DNA of 64,000 nt from Marinobacter sp. SS13-12 (GCF_030227115.1 NZ_JASSUA010000001.1:1860001-1924000), one strand, 5' to 3'. Shown: positions 47,339 through 56,698, counted from the first letter of the stretch. Made by a program: numbers and translations. The notes: generated by a model from the letters alone, not told the origin.

Positions 47339-48358
47339 GTGTACTGGAAAACAGATACCATAGAAATTCCGAACTGGAACAGGGCATCGCTTCTGGAAAG
47401 GCTGGAGCCATTCGATCCCGAACGCCGGGAAGCGCTTGGCGAAGATATGGTGGCCTACTGTCGGTTTTACGGGCTGGATCTCTGGGTGGAGCACCCGGAT
47501 GTTTCCTATCATCAAGGGTACGTCATGGCGGACCGGCACCAGGTGATGGTGCACTATTTCCGGTTGCCCGAACAACGTCGGCCCAAAGGTACCGTGTTCA
47601 TCCTGCATGGCTATTTTGACCACGTGGGCCTGTACAGCCAGTTGATTGATCGTTGCCTGGGCGCGGGGTTCGACGTGCTCGCTTACGATCAGCCAGGTCA
47701 CGGGCTGTCCAGCGGAACGCCGGCAGCTATTGGCAGTTTCCTGGAATATCAGGCGGTACTGACAGACGTGATGGCCAAGGTGAGAGGCAAGGTAAGGGCA
47801 CCGTGGTATGCGGTGGGGCAAAGTACCGGCGGCGCTATCCTGATTGATTATCTGCTGACCAATCACCATACTCCCGAAACCTCGGATTTCCGGCGGGTTG
47901 TGTTACTGGCCCCGCTGATACGCCCGATGGGGTGGCTGGGGGCAAAACTCCTCCATAGCCTGGCTAAACCGTTTGTTTCACGGTGGGCCCGAGTGTTTGG
48001 TACGAACAGTGGAAACTCGCGTTTTCTGACCTTCCTTAAGGAGTATGATCCGCTTCAGGCCAGGGCTGTTCATGTAGACTGGGTGTCGGCGTTGCGGCAG
48101 TGGGTGCCCCATATCGAATCCGCTCGTCCGGTAAATTATCCGGTGACGGTGGTGCAGGGGGAGAAGGACCTGACCGTCGACTGGCAGCACAATCTGCGGA
48201 TTATCCGTAATAAATTTGCCTCGGTTGAGGAACTCAGGATCCCCGATGGGCGTCATCACTTGGTAAACGAAGCTCAGGATTTGCAGGCAACGGTATTCAA
48301 CACCATAGTGGATACCTTTGAAAGCGACCACGACAGCTTCCTTTCGGAAGCCTGTTAA
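47339..48358 (+). CDS. Alpha/beta hydrolase, monoacylglycerol lipase/lysophospholipase type
   Basis: 339 residues. Motifs: VFILHGYFDHVGLYSQLIDRCLGAGFDVLAYDQPGHGLS, nucleophile AVGQSTGGAILID, acid in VVQGEKDLTVDW and His in PDGRHHLVNE. The HGYFDH and DQPGHGLS pattern matches serine aminopeptidase S33/monoglyceride lipase proteins. Start GTG 47339 lacks a strong ribosome site; no clearly better start is seen without losing conserved sequence. Substrate unknown. Confidence 0.85.
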   Translation: MYWKTDTIEIPNWNRASLLERLEPFDPERREALGEDMVAYCRFYGLDLWVEHPDVSYHQGYVMADRHQVMVHYFRLPEQRRPKGTVFILHGYFDHVGLYSQLIDRCLGAGFDVLAYDQPGHGLSSGTPAAIGSFLEYQAVLTDVMAKVRGKVRAPWYAVGQSTGGAILIDYLLTNHHTPETSDFRRVVLLAPLIRPMGWLGAKLLHSLAKPFVSRWARVFGTNSGNSRFLTFLKEYDPLQARAVHVDWVSALRQWVPHIESARPVNYPVTVVQGEKDLTVDWQHNLRIIRNKFASVEELRIPDGRHHLVNEAQDLQATVFNTIVDTFESDHDSFLSEAC

Positions 48359-48420
48359 GTAAACACAGAGCGGGAACGTGCCGCTATCAGTAATACCTTG
48401 GAAAGACTCTGGAGAATGCC

Positions 48421-49077
48421 GTGAAGAAAACTATTGTTGCTTTTGCTGTCGCCACTGTTGGTTTGGGCGGCTGTATGACATACGACCCCTATACCGGGGA
48501 AGAGAAAACATCGAGCGCTACCAAGGGCAGTATAATTGGCGCCATCGGTGGCGCGGCTGTTGGTGCGGCAACGTCCAGCAGCAGTGACCGCGGCAAGGGG
48601 GCACTGATTGGTGCTGCATCCGGCGCTGCAGTTGGCGGTGGTATCGGCTACTACATGGACAAGCAAGAAGCCGAACTGCGCCGCAAGCTGGAAGGCTCCG
48701 GTGTTCGCGTCGTGCGCAACGGCGACGAAATCGAACTGGTCATGCCTGGCAACATCACCTTTGATGTGGACCAGTCTTCCATCAAGCCGTCTTTCAGCAA
48801 TACGCTGGAATCCGTGGCACTGGTGCTGAAGGAGTTTGACAAGACCATCATCCAGATCGAAGGCCACACTGATAGCACCGGCTCCAGGGACTATAACCAG
48901 TTGCTGAGCGAGCGTCGCGCAAGCTCTGTTCGGGACTTCCTGCTGAACCAGGGCATTGAGCCCAGGCGCACGCGTGCCGTCGGCTATGGCCCGCGTTATC
49001 CCATCGCATCCAATGATTCGGCCTCTGGCCGTGAACAGAATCGCCGCGTTGAACTGACGCTGGTTCCGATGCAGTAA
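48421..49077 (+). CDS. OmpA-family lipoprotein with glycine zipper (YiaD-like)
   Basis: 218 residues from GTG 48421, with ggag at good spacing. A lipoprotein signal ends in VGLGGCMTY. Then comes a glycine-zipper segment of two hydrophobic stretches (GSIIGAIGGAAVGAATS and GALIGAASGAAVGGGIGY) that can insert in the membrane, and an OmpA C-terminal domain (ITFDVDQSSIKPSF, IEGHTDSTGSRDYNQLLSERRA, RRVELTLVP) that binds peptidoglycan. It resembles E. coli YiaD. A hairpin follows at 49099. Confidence 0.9.
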   Translation: MKKTIVAFAVATVGLGGCMTYDPYTGEEKTSSATKGSIIGAIGGAAVGAATSSSSDRGKGALIGAASGAAVGGGIGYYMDKQEAELRRKLEGSGVRVVRNGDEIELVMPGNITFDVDQSSIKPSFSNTLESVALVLKEFDKTIIQIEGHTDSTGSRDYNQLLSERRASSVRDFLLNQGIEPRRTRAVGYGPRYPIASNDSASGREQNRRVELTLVPMQ

Positions 49078-49098
49078 CAAAAACGCATGATGATTGAT

Positions 49099-49129
49099 TG
49101 GCTCCGGAATACGATGGTTTCCGGAGCCA
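49099..49129 (+). terminator. Hairpin after the OmpA-like lipoprotein gene
   Basis: Perfect 11-base arms TGGCTCCGGAA and TTCCGGAGCCA, nine bases apart, about 20 bases after the stop. Only a short T-containing tail (GTTCTGT) follows, so it is a probable but weak intrinsic terminator. Confidence 0.6.
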
Positions 49130-49332
49130 GTTCTGTCCCGCTTCCCCAATTCCCCGACGCCCCCCTGCCATTACAAATTGTTTAAAAGCGCCTGCATGGC
49201 CCCTTCTGACCTGATTTGGTTCGTCACTCATGGAACTGTTTGACGGGTCGCCCCGTGAGGAGACCTGAGGCTCTATGCTGTCCGTTCCTGGTGAGTCTCA
49301 TTACTGGAAAGTGAGCAAAAGGAGGATGTGCT

Positions 49333-50625
49333 TTGACAACAAAGATCACAATAACAATGGGATTGACCGTCTGTTTTCTTGCCGCCGCGCCTGCCTATGC
49401 GGGCCTGGTGAATGAGGCCGGGCTGCCGGACTCTACGGAAACAACCGCGGCCGCACTTCAGCCAGGAGACAGCTTGCCCGGCCGCTACATATTGACCCTG
49501 GACTCCGCCATTCCCGACATGCTTGGCCTGTCCGACTTACAGGCAAGTGTCGAATCCCTGCTGTTAGCTGTGGGTGGTGGCGATATTCTGCATCTGTACC
49601 GGACCGCGATGACCGGTGCAGCAGTCACCCTGACGGAACAACAGGCGGCTTTGCTGTCCTCCCTGCCTGGCGTTCTGGCGGTTGAGCCCGACCAGGTGGT
49701 CGCGGCTAATGTCGAGACCCAGGTTGATGCCACCTGGGGCCTGGATCGGATAGACCAGGCAGTGTTGCCATTGGACGAGCGATACAGCTACCCGCAATCC
49801 GCCGGCAATGGTGTCAGTGTTTACATCATCGATACCGGATTGCGGGATACCCATGATGAGTTTGCCGGGCGGGTGATTGAAGGCCGCAATTTCGCAGTTA
49901 ACGATGCCGGGCTACTGGGCCTGGGCGGGTTGCCGTTGATCGGCCCGATCGTCAATATCGGTGGCGAAACCGACCCGGAAAACACCACGGACTGTAATGG
50001 CCACGGCACCCACGTGGCCAGCACTGCTGCGGGTACGGTTTATGGCGTGGCCAAGCACGCGTCTGTCTCGGCGGTCCGGGTGCTGGACTGTTCCGGCGCC
50101 GGTACTAACGCGGATGTGATAGCAGGCGTGGACTGGGTGGCCGAGAATCATCGGGCGCCAGCGGTGGCCAACATGTCTCTGGGTGGAGGAGATTCCGATG
50201 CTCTGGACACTGCGGTGCGTGGGGCGATCGAGCAGGGGGTGGCATTCGTGGTGGCTGCAGGTAACAGCGATGCCGATGCCTGCTCCGGGTCCCCCAATCG
50301 GGTAGAACCAGCGATTACTGTGGGAAGCACCACCCGGGAGGACCAGCGATCGTCCTTCTCCAACCACGGTGGATGCCTGGACCTGTTTGCTCCGGGCTCT
50401 GACATAACCGCAGCCTGGTATCAGGAAGACGATGAAGTGAACACCATCAGCGGTACCTCCATGGCATCGCCTCACGTAGCGGGGGGCGCTGCCCTCATCC
50501 TCGGGGCTGAACCCGGGCTTTCACCTTCGGCCGTGGACGCCCGCCTGGACGATCTGGCGACCGAAAACGTACTTGGTGGTATTAAAGACGGATCGCCCAA
50601 CCTCCTGCTCAGAGTGCCTCAGTAA
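49333..50625 (+). CDS. Subtilisin-family (S8) secreted serine protease
   Basis: 430 residues. It begins with TTG at 49333, supported by an aggagg site seven bases upstream and by the signal peptide that follows (MTTKITITMGLTVCFLAAAP, cleaved after AYA). An I9-type propeptide (PGRYILTLDS to GVLAVEPDQVV) precedes the catalytic domain: Asp in VYIIDTGLRDTHDEF, His in DCNGHGTHVASTAAG, Asn in VAAGNSDADACSG, Ser in ISGTSMASPHVAGGAA. The order is of the proteinase K group. The protein ends right after the catalytic domain, with no C-terminal secretion domain. Confidence 0.92.
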   Translation: MTTKITITMGLTVCFLAAAPAYAGLVNEAGLPDSTETTAAALQPGDSLPGRYILTLDSAIPDMLGLSDLQASVESLLLAVGGGDILHLYRTAMTGAAVTLTEQQAALLSSLPGVLAVEPDQVVAANVETQVDATWGLDRIDQAVLPLDERYSYPQSAGNGVSVYIIDTGLRDTHDEFAGRVIEGRNFAVNDAGLLGLGGLPLIGPIVNIGGETDPENTTDCNGHGTHVASTAAGTVYGVAKHASVSAVRVLDCSGAGTNADVIAGVDWVAENHRAPAVANMSLGGGDSDALDTAVRGAIEQGVAFVVAAGNSDADACSGSPNRVEPAITVGSTTREDQRSSFSNHGGCLDLFAPGSDITAAWYQEDDEVNTISGTSMASPHVAGGAALILGAEPGLSPSAVDARLDDLATENVLGGIKDGSPNLLLRVPQ

Positions 50626-50694
50626 TACTGAAAGGGCGAAGCACTGAAAACCAGGTTAACCGGGGGTTATTTCCGGGAGTTGGCCTGATTGGCC

Positions 50695-50726
50695 AAAAAA
50701 AAGCCGGGGCTTGTGGGCCCCGGCTC
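50695..50726 (-). terminator. Rho-independent terminator after serA
   Basis: On the minus strand: AGCCGGGGC, short loop, GCCCCGGC, then eight T residues. It follows the serA stop by about 25 bases. Confidence 0.9.
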
Positions 50727-50750
50727 CTGGTGATGCCTCATGTTCCCGGA

Positions 50751-51980
50751 TCAGAACAGAACGCGGCACCGAATGGTGCCTTTCACTTTCAACAGCTTCT
50801 CCAGTGCCAGCTCGCCGTATTCCTTGTCGACGTCGATCACCACGTAGCCGATGTCCTCCTTGGTCTGCAGGTACTGGCCGCAAATGTTGATGCCGTTCTC
50901 AGAGAACACCTGGTTGATTTCCGACATCACGCCCGGCACGTTCTCGTGGATGTGCAGCAGGCGGTGCTGGTTCGGGTGCGAGGGCAAGGCCACTTCCGGG
51001 AAGTTCACGGAAGAGACAGAGGTGCCGTTGTCGCTGTACATGGCCAGCTTTTCCGCCACTTCGCGGCCAATGTTTTCCTGGGCTTCGATGGTGGAGCCAC
51101 CCACGTGCGGGGTCAGGATGACATTGTCGAACTCTCGCAGCGGTGAGATGAATTCTTCGTCGTTGGACTTGGGTTCCACCGGGAAGACATCAATGGCGGC
51201 GCCCAGAAGCTTTCCACTACCGAGGGCATCAGCCAATGCGTCAATGTCCACCACGGTGCCACGAGAGGCGTTCATCAGGATGCTACCCGGTTTCATCTGG
51301 GCAAACTGCTCCGCCTTGAACATGTACTTGGTGGCCGGCGTTTCCGGTACATGCAGGCTGACCACGTCGCAGGTGTTCAGCAGTTCCTGCATCGTACCTA
51401 CCTGGGTGGCATTGCCGATAGACAGCTTGGAGACCACATCGTAGAAATAGACGTCCATGCCCAGGCCTTCCGCCAGCACACTGAACTGGGTGCCAATGTT
51501 GCCGTAACCGATGATGCCGAGTTTCTTGCCACGGATTTCATAACTGTCCTTGGCGGACTTCAGCCACTCGCCACGGTGCGCCTTGGCGTTCTTCTCGGGT
51601 ACGCCACGAAGCAAAAGAATGGCCTGGGCAAGAACCAGTTCCGCCACACTGCGCGTATTGGAAAAGGGGGCGTTGAAGACAGCGATGCCGCGACGGGTGG
51701 CGGCCTGAAGATCAACCTGGTTGGTGCCAATGCAGAAGCAGCCTACTGCCACCAGTTTCTGGGCGGCCTCGAATACCTTTTCGGTCAGCTGGGTGCGTGA
51801 GCGGATACCCACGAAATGAGCGTCAGCGATTTTTTCCACCAGCTCATCCTCGGCCAGCGAGTGAGTCAGGTACTCGATGTTCGTATAACCTGCGGCATTC
51901 AGGGTATCAATGGCAGACTGGTGCACGCCTTCGAGCAGCAGGATGCGGATTTTGCTCTTTTCAAGAGACGTATTAGACAT
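50751..51980 (-). CDS. serA: D-3-phosphoglycerate dehydrogenase
   Basis: 409 residues from MSNTSLEKSKIRILLLEGVH; 36 further open codons upstream carry no conserved sequence. NAD-binding and catalytic blocks: GCFCIGTNQVDLQAATRRGIAVFNAPFSNTRSVAE, KLGIIGYGNIGTQFSVLAEGLGM, LILMNASRGTVVD-type region, and TPHVGGSTIEAQENIG with the catalytic His. A C-terminal ACT domain (HENVPGVMSEINQVFSENGINI) allows serine feedback. The enzyme starts serine synthesis and can also reduce 2-oxoglutarate to D-2-hydroxyglutarate, which fits its divergent neighbour. Confidence 0.95.
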   Translation of the reverse strand: MSNTSLEKSKIRILLLEGVHQSAIDTLNAAGYTNIEYLTHSLAEDELVEKIADAHFVGIRSRTQLTEKVFEAAQKLVAVGCFCIGTNQVDLQAATRRGIAVFNAPFSNTRSVAELVLAQAILLLRGVPEKNAKAHRGEWLKSAKDSYEIRGKKLGIIGYGNIGTQFSVLAEGLGMDVYFYDVVSKLSIGNATQVGTMQELLNTCDVVSLHVPETPATKYMFKAEQFAQMKPGSILMNASRGTVVDIDALADALGSGKLLGAAIDVFPVEPKSNDEEFISPLREFDNVILTPHVGGSTIEAQENIGREVAEKLAMYSDNGTSVSSVNFPEVALPSHPNQHRLLHIHENVPGVMSEINQVFSENGINICGQYLQTKEDIGYVVIDVDKEYGELALEKLLKVKGTIRCRVLF

Positions 51981-52160
51981 GGGCTTGCTTCCGAACCTTT
52001 CGTCACATGAAATGACCCGTGAGCGCCGCTGTTGGCGGGCGGGCTCACAGAACAGGGGCGGTATGATACCATAAACGCAGATTTTCACAGCGCGTCAGGT
52101 TATCTGAATCAACTTCGCCTGCTGACGCCCTGACTAACCCTTTGCGAGACCGGACTATCC

Positions 52161-53564
52161 ATGAATTCTGAACAGATCGTTGCCTCCCTTCGCGCCCTGA
52201 TGGAAACGGGCCAGACGCCCGGGAAAGTACTGACCGACCCGGCCGACCTGGAAAACTACGGCAAGGACTGGACCAGGATCTATCTGCCCAAACCGGTGGC
52301 TATCGTTCTGCCAAAAACCACCGAGCAGGTGCAGGCACTGGTGATGTTTGCCAATGACAACCAGGTGGCGCTGGTGCCTTCGGGTGGACGCACGGGCCTG
52401 AGTGCCGGCGCTGTGGCCGCCAATGGTGAGGTAGTGGTGGCGTTTGACAACATGAACCAGATCCTGGATTTCAGCGCCAGTGACCGCACCGTGAAATGCC
52501 AGGCCGGGGTGGTGACGGAGCAGCTTCAGAATTTTGCGGAAGAAAACGGCCTTTACTATCCGGTGGATTTTGCCTCGGCGGGCTCCAGCCAGCTCGGTGG
52601 CAACCTGTCCACCAACGCCGGTGGCATCAAGGTGATCCGCTATGGCATGAGCCGGGACTGGGTCGCCGGCCTGAAAGTGGTGACCGGCAAGGGTGATATC
52701 CTCGACCTGAACAAGGACCTGGAAAAGAACAACACCGGGTATGACCTGCGCCATCTGTTCATTGGTGCGGAAGGAACCCTGGGCTTCATTACCGAGGCCA
52801 CCATGAAGCTGTCCCGCAAGCCGGACAACCTGACCGTACTGGTTCTGGGCCTGAACGACCTTACCAACACCATGGATGTGCTGCAGACCTTCCAGAAGCA
52901 GATCGACCTGACCGCGTACGAGTTCTTTTCCCACCAGGCCATGGGCCATGTACTGGCCCACGGCCAGGTGCAGGCGCCCTTTGAAACCGAGGCGCCATAC
53001 TATGCACTGCTGGAATTCGAGGCAGTCTCCGACCAGGTGATGGACGATGCAATGGCACTGTTTGAACAGTGTGTCGAAAATGGCTGGGTACTGGACGGCG
53101 TAATCAGTCAGAGCGAAACCCAGGCCCGGAACCTGTGGCAGCTACGGGAACGGATTTCCGAGTCCATTGCACCGCGCACGCCGTATAAGAATGATATCTC
53201 TGTGGTGGTTTCCCGGGTGCCGGGTTTCCTGCAGGAAATCGACGCGGTGGTAACCGAGCATTATCCGGATTTTGAAATCATCTGGTTCGGTCACATCGGT
53301 GACGGCAACCTGCACCTGAATATCCTCAAGCCCGAAGACATGGCCAAGGAGGATTTCTTTGAGAAATGCCAACAGGTGAACAAATGGGTCTTCGAGATTG
53401 TCGAACGTTATCAGGGCAGCGTGTCTGCAGAACACGGCGTAGGCATGACCAAGAAGGCGTATCTGGAGTACACCCGCAGCGCTGCTGAAATTGCCTACCT
53501 GAGAGGCATCAAGCAGGTCTTCGATCCCAACCGGGTGATGAACCCCGGCAAGATCTTCGACTAG
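52161..53564 (+). CDS. FAD-linked oxidase, D-2-hydroxyglutarate dehydrogenase type
   Basis: 467 residues. A PCMH-type FAD domain (VALVPSGGRTGLSAGAV, CQAGVVTEQLQNFAEENGLYYPVD, STNAGGIKVIRYGMSRDWV, GAEGTLGFITEATMKL) is followed by the substrate domain with IWFGHIGDGNLHLNIL (metal-binding His) and SAEHGVGMTKK. This is the GlcD/D2HGDH family. In Pseudomonas a homologue next to serA oxidises the D-2-hydroxyglutarate made by SerA; the same divergent placement here supports that role. Confidence 0.88.
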   Translation: MNSEQIVASLRALMETGQTPGKVLTDPADLENYGKDWTRIYLPKPVAIVLPKTTEQVQALVMFANDNQVALVPSGGRTGLSAGAVAANGEVVVAFDNMNQILDFSASDRTVKCQAGVVTEQLQNFAEENGLYYPVDFASAGSSQLGGNLSTNAGGIKVIRYGMSRDWVAGLKVVTGKGDILDLNKDLEKNNTGYDLRHLFIGAEGTLGFITEATMKLSRKPDNLTVLVLGLNDLTNTMDVLQTFQKQIDLTAYEFFSHQAMGHVLAHGQVQAPFETEAPYYALLEFEAVSDQVMDDAMALFEQCVENGWVLDGVISQSETQARNLWQLRERISESIAPRTPYKNDISVVVSRVPGFLQEIDAVVTEHYPDFEIIWFGHIGDGNLHLNILKPEDMAKEDFFEKCQQVNKWVFEIVERYQGSVSAEHGVGMTKKAYLEYTRSAAEIAYLRGIKQVFDPNRVMNPGKIFD

Positions 53565-53605
53565 AGGCGTGAGGGCGGTGCGGGTGGTTCCCGGGAGTAA
53601 CCGCA

Positions 53606-54112
53606 ATGGTAGAGCAGCTTTCCCGAGATGAAGGCGACTGTTTTCTCCTGACCCCCAACCAGTCCATGACATGGAAGGGAAACATCCGCGTCTGGCTGGC
53701 GGCAGTGTTCCTTCAATTGATGATCTCCACCGGAATGGTCCTGATCGGGGCATGGCCGGTGTTGCCGTTTGCCGGCCTGGAGCTGGGCGCCCTGGTGGCG
53801 GCGTTTTACTATACCTCAAGGAAGTGCCAGAAGCGGGAAGTGCTCACTTTCTCACCGGAACTGATACGCCTGGAAAAAGGCCTTACCCGCAAGGAAAAAG
53901 AGTGGGAACTTCCCCGCCGCCATACCCGCGTCTGGCAGGATGTGCCGCGCCACCCCTGGACGCCCCCCAAGCTCCATCTGCAGTTCCGGGGCGAAGAAAT
54001 TTCCCTGGCTTCTTTCCTTAATATGGATGACACCGAGGAACTGGTTGCTATCCTTGAAAAACATGGGCTCAGAGTAGAAAAACGGCGTAAGCCGGAGAAA
54101 CTCTGGTTCTGA
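53606..54112 (+). CDS. DUF2244 membrane protein
   Basis: 168 residues. Two adjacent helices (about 28-70, VWLAAVFLQLMISTGMVLIG and VLPFAGLELGALVAAFYY) are followed by a cytoplasmic domain with FSPELIRLEKGLTRKEKEWELPR and LHLQFRGEEISLASFLNMDD. This is the DUF2244 layout. In other proteobacteria the gene often lies near cytochrome oxidase genes, but not here. Function unknown. Confidence 0.87.
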   Translation: MVEQLSRDEGDCFLLTPNQSMTWKGNIRVWLAAVFLQLMISTGMVLIGAWPVLPFAGLELGALVAAFYYTSRKCQKREVLTFSPELIRLEKGLTRKEKEWELPRRHTRVWQDVPRHPWTPPKLHLQFRGEEISLASFLNMDDTEELVAILEKHGLRVEKRRKPEKLWF

Positions 54113-54145
54113 CGTACATCCCTACAAAAATAAAAGCGGTGCCCT

Positions 54146-54829
54146 ATGAAAGATCACATCGTGGTTCTCACCGGCGCAGGCATGAGTGCCGAAAGTGGCC
54201 TTTCCACCTTTCGCGACAATGGCGGGCTGTGGGAGCAGCACAGCGTTTATGACGTCGCCACACCGGAGGCTTTTACCCGCAACCAGGAACTGGTGTTGCG
54301 CTTCTACAATGAACGCCGCCGGCAGCTGAAGTCGGCACAGCCCAATAACGCCCATCGCCTGCTGGCGAAGCTGGAGCAGCATTACCGGGTAACCATCATC
54401 ACCCAGAACGTGGACAACCTGCACGAACGGGGCGGCTCCAGCAATGTCATCCACCTGCACGGCGAACTCACCAAGGCCCGCAGCTCAAAGCACCCCGAAC
54501 TGGTCTACGACATCGGGTTCGCGGATATCCATACCGGCGACACCTGCGAGCGTGGCGCCCAGCTGCGGCCTCATATTGTGTGGTTTGGTGAGGAAGTGCC
54601 GATGATTGAGGCCGCTGCCGAGATCGTCCCAACTGCGGATCACCTGCTGATCGTGGGCACATCCCTGCAGGTCTATCCAGCCGCGGGGCTGGTGGACCTG
54701 GTGGATTTTGATGTGCCGATTACGGTCATCGATCCCGGTGAGCCGGCAAACCTTTCCAGGGCGAGGGTTATTCGTAAGGGGGCCTGTGAGGGTGTGTCCC
54801 AATGGGTGGCCGGACTTGAAAACCGCTGA
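54146..54829 (+). CDS. Sir2-family NAD-dependent deacylase lacking zinc cysteines
   Basis: 227 residues. NAD motifs GAGMSAESGLSTFRDNGGLWEQ, TQNVDNLHERGGSSNVIHLHGE and VGTSLQVYPAAGLVD are intact, with the FYNERRRQL block that in SIRT5/CobB types gives desuccinylase-like Tyr/Arg pockets. The zinc module is reduced: between the catalytic His and PHIVWFGEEVP there is one Cys instead of four. Such short zinc-less bacterial sirtuins are known, so it may be active. Second sirtuin in the window. It lies 33 bases after the DUF2244 gene. Confidence 0.9.
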   Translation: MKDHIVVLTGAGMSAESGLSTFRDNGGLWEQHSVYDVATPEAFTRNQELVLRFYNERRRQLKSAQPNNAHRLLAKLEQHYRVTIITQNVDNLHERGGSSNVIHLHGELTKARSSKHPELVYDIGFADIHTGDTCERGAQLRPHIVWFGEEVPMIEAAAEIVPTADHLLIVGTSLQVYPAAGLVDLVDFDVPITVIDPGEPANLSRARVIRKGACEGVSQWVAGLENR

Positions 54830-54940
54830 TCCGTGGCAGTAATCGCCCAAAACTCCGCTACAATTCTATAGCGCTCGTGTGGGCGTGCCCTCTGCTGTTT
54901 TTTTGGGCCAACAAGGTCTGGTATCAGGGAGTTGATTGCG

Positions 54941-55348
54941 ATGAGCATCGTAAAGGAGTTCAAGGAATTTGCGGTCAAGGGTAACGTCATGGATATGGCG
55001 GTAGGCATTATCATCGGTGTCGCATTCGGCAAGATTGTTTCGTCGTTTGTTGCCGATGTTATGATGCCACCTATCGGACTACTTATCGGCGGTGTCGACT
55101 TTTCCAACCTCGTTATTACGCTCAAAGCCGCCGAGGAGGGTGCGGAGGCGGTTGCGATCCGTTACGGGGCATTCATCCAGGCCGTGTTCGATTTTCTGAT
55201 TGTCGCAATTGCTGTTTTCATCGCTGTGAGGGCGCTGAACAGCATGCGTAAAAAGGACGCGGAAACCCCGGCCGCACCGCCCGCTCCTTCAGCACAGGAG
55301 CAGTTATTGATGGAGATCCGGGATTTGCTGAAACAGAAACCCGAGTAG
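54941..55348 (+). CDS. mscL: Large-conductance mechanosensitive channel
   Basis: 135 residues from ATG 54941 (ggga site). MscL pattern: [20 protein letters not shown], then [26 protein letters not shown] (first helix), a periplasmic loop, [23 protein letters not shown] (second helix) and a cytoplasmic helix [15 protein letters not shown]. The pentameric channel opens under membrane tension to release solutes on hypo-osmotic shock, useful for a marine cell beside the Mrp system. Confidence 0.95.
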   Translation: MSIVKEFKEFAVKGNVMDMAVGIIIGVAFGKIVSSFVADVMMPPIGLLIGGVDFSNLVITLKAAEEGAEAVAIRYGAFIQAVFDFLIVAIAVFIAVRALNSMRKKDAETPAAPPAPSAQEQLLMEIRDLLKQKPE

Positions 55349-55381
55349 TTTTTTGGCCGCTCTGCCGGGCCGGGTGACAAC

Positions 55382-56698
55382 TCAGTCCGGCGTTTGTCGA
55401 AGGTATTTCTCCAGTTCTTCCCGAAACGCCGCCTGCACACCCAGCCGCTTCATCATCCAGTAATGCCCGGCAATCATGCGGTCGATGAATATACTCTCCA
55501 CCGGTGGTTTGAAATAATCCAGGTATTTGAACACGGTCGTGGTCTTGGCGGCAACGTGCTTGTGGAGCTCCGAGTCAGCGAAATCGTAGGGTGTGTCACT
55601 ACGGAACGGCTGAATGAGGATGTCCCGCCACATGGCATAGTAGGCTTCGTCCACTGCCGGTTGGGATTCCACGCGAGCGCCCAGGGCAATCAGGTGTTGG
55701 TCCAGGGCGGCGTAGTCTTCTTCAAGGGCCGAAATGAGGGCGTTGCGATAGGCTTCAACAATCTCCGGCTTCAGTTTTTTCACACACCCGAAGTCATACA
55801 GAATGATGGTGCCGTCGGGGCGGTAGGCAAAGTTGCCGGCGTGGGGGTCGCCATGGATGCACTGGTAGCGGAAAAGCTGGTCCGCCATCATGGTGAAGAT
55901 GCGGTGACCAATCAGGTTGATGGTGTCCTGATCGTATTTTTCCGGTGTTACCTCGCTGATGTGGTCGCCTTCCACCAGCTCCATGGTCAGCACCCGCCGG
56001 GACGAGTGGCTTTCGAACACTTTCGGGATGACGATCCAGTCGTCGTTGGCATGGAATGCCTGGAAGAGTTCCAGGTTGCGGGCCTCGTTTTCGTAATCCA
56101 GTTCTTCTTTCAGCCGGACACGGATTTCACCGAACAGCTGGTCCACGTGTTCCTTGGGCATCCGCAGCAATCCGCCCAGTTTCAGGGCCATGCGTAGCTG
56201 CTTCAGATCGCTGTCGCAGGATTCGTCCACCCCCGGGTACTGAACCTTGACGATGACATCGGTGCCATCGTGCAGCCGGGCACGGTGGACCTGGCCAATG
56301 GAAGCGGCGGCGTAGGGTTTTTCCTGCAGGTATTCGAACAATTCTGAAACCGGCTTGCCCAACTCGCTTTCTACCTGCCCGACAATCACCTCGAAGGGCA
56401 TCGGCGGCGCTTCTTTCTGCAGCCGCTCGAGAGCGTCGGAGAATTCCCGGGGCAGAAAGTCCTGAGTCTGCGACGCTATCTGCCCGACCTTCATCACTGC
56501 ACCTTTCAGCTCCCCCAGGGTGTCGACAATCTGGTCTGCCATACGGGTGTAGCTTTCGGAGCGGGCGCCTTCGTCGTCCTCTTCGCTGCGGAATATCCGG
56601 CGTGCGCGCTGCCCGGCATATTGCCCGGCTACAGAAGCCGTCATGCCTGCCAGTCTGAAGAATCGTCCGCTACGGGTGGTAACCGGTTTCTTTGCCAT
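55382..56698 (-). CDS. ABC1/AarF family atypical kinase
   Basis: 438 residues from MAKKPVTTRSGRFFRL. ABC1 (UbiB-like) motifs: KxGQ as MKVGQIASQTQDFLP, the Ala-rich loop AAASIGQVHRA in place of a glycine loop, VIVKVQYPGV, LTMELVEGDHIS, QCIHGDPHAGNFAYRPDG and LYDFGCVKKL. Members act as ATPases or kinases in lipid and ubiquinone metabolism. No ubiquinone genes are near and there is no C-terminal membrane helix as in UbiB, so the role is open. It may be read with the FAH, apt and NCS2 genes upstream. Confidence 0.88.
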   Translation of the reverse strand: MAKKPVTTRSGRFFRLAGMTASVAGQYAGQRARRIFRSEEDDEGARSESYTRMADQIVDTLGELKGAVMKVGQIASQTQDFLPREFSDALERLQKEAPPMPFEVIVGQVESELGKPVSELFEYLQEKPYAAASIGQVHRARLHDGTDVIVKVQYPGVDESCDSDLKQLRMALKLGGLLRMPKEHVDQLFGEIRVRLKEELDYENEARNLELFQAFHANDDWIVIPKVFESHSSRRVLTMELVEGDHISEVTPEKYDQDTINLIGHRIFTMMADQLFRYQCIHGDPHAGNFAYRPDGTIILYDFGCVKKLKPEIVEAYRNALISALEEDYAALDQHLIALGARVESQPAVDEAYYAMWRDILIQPFRSDTPYDFADSELHKHVAAKTTTVFKYLDYFKPPVESIFIDRMIAGHYWMMKRLGVQAAFREELEKYLRQTPD

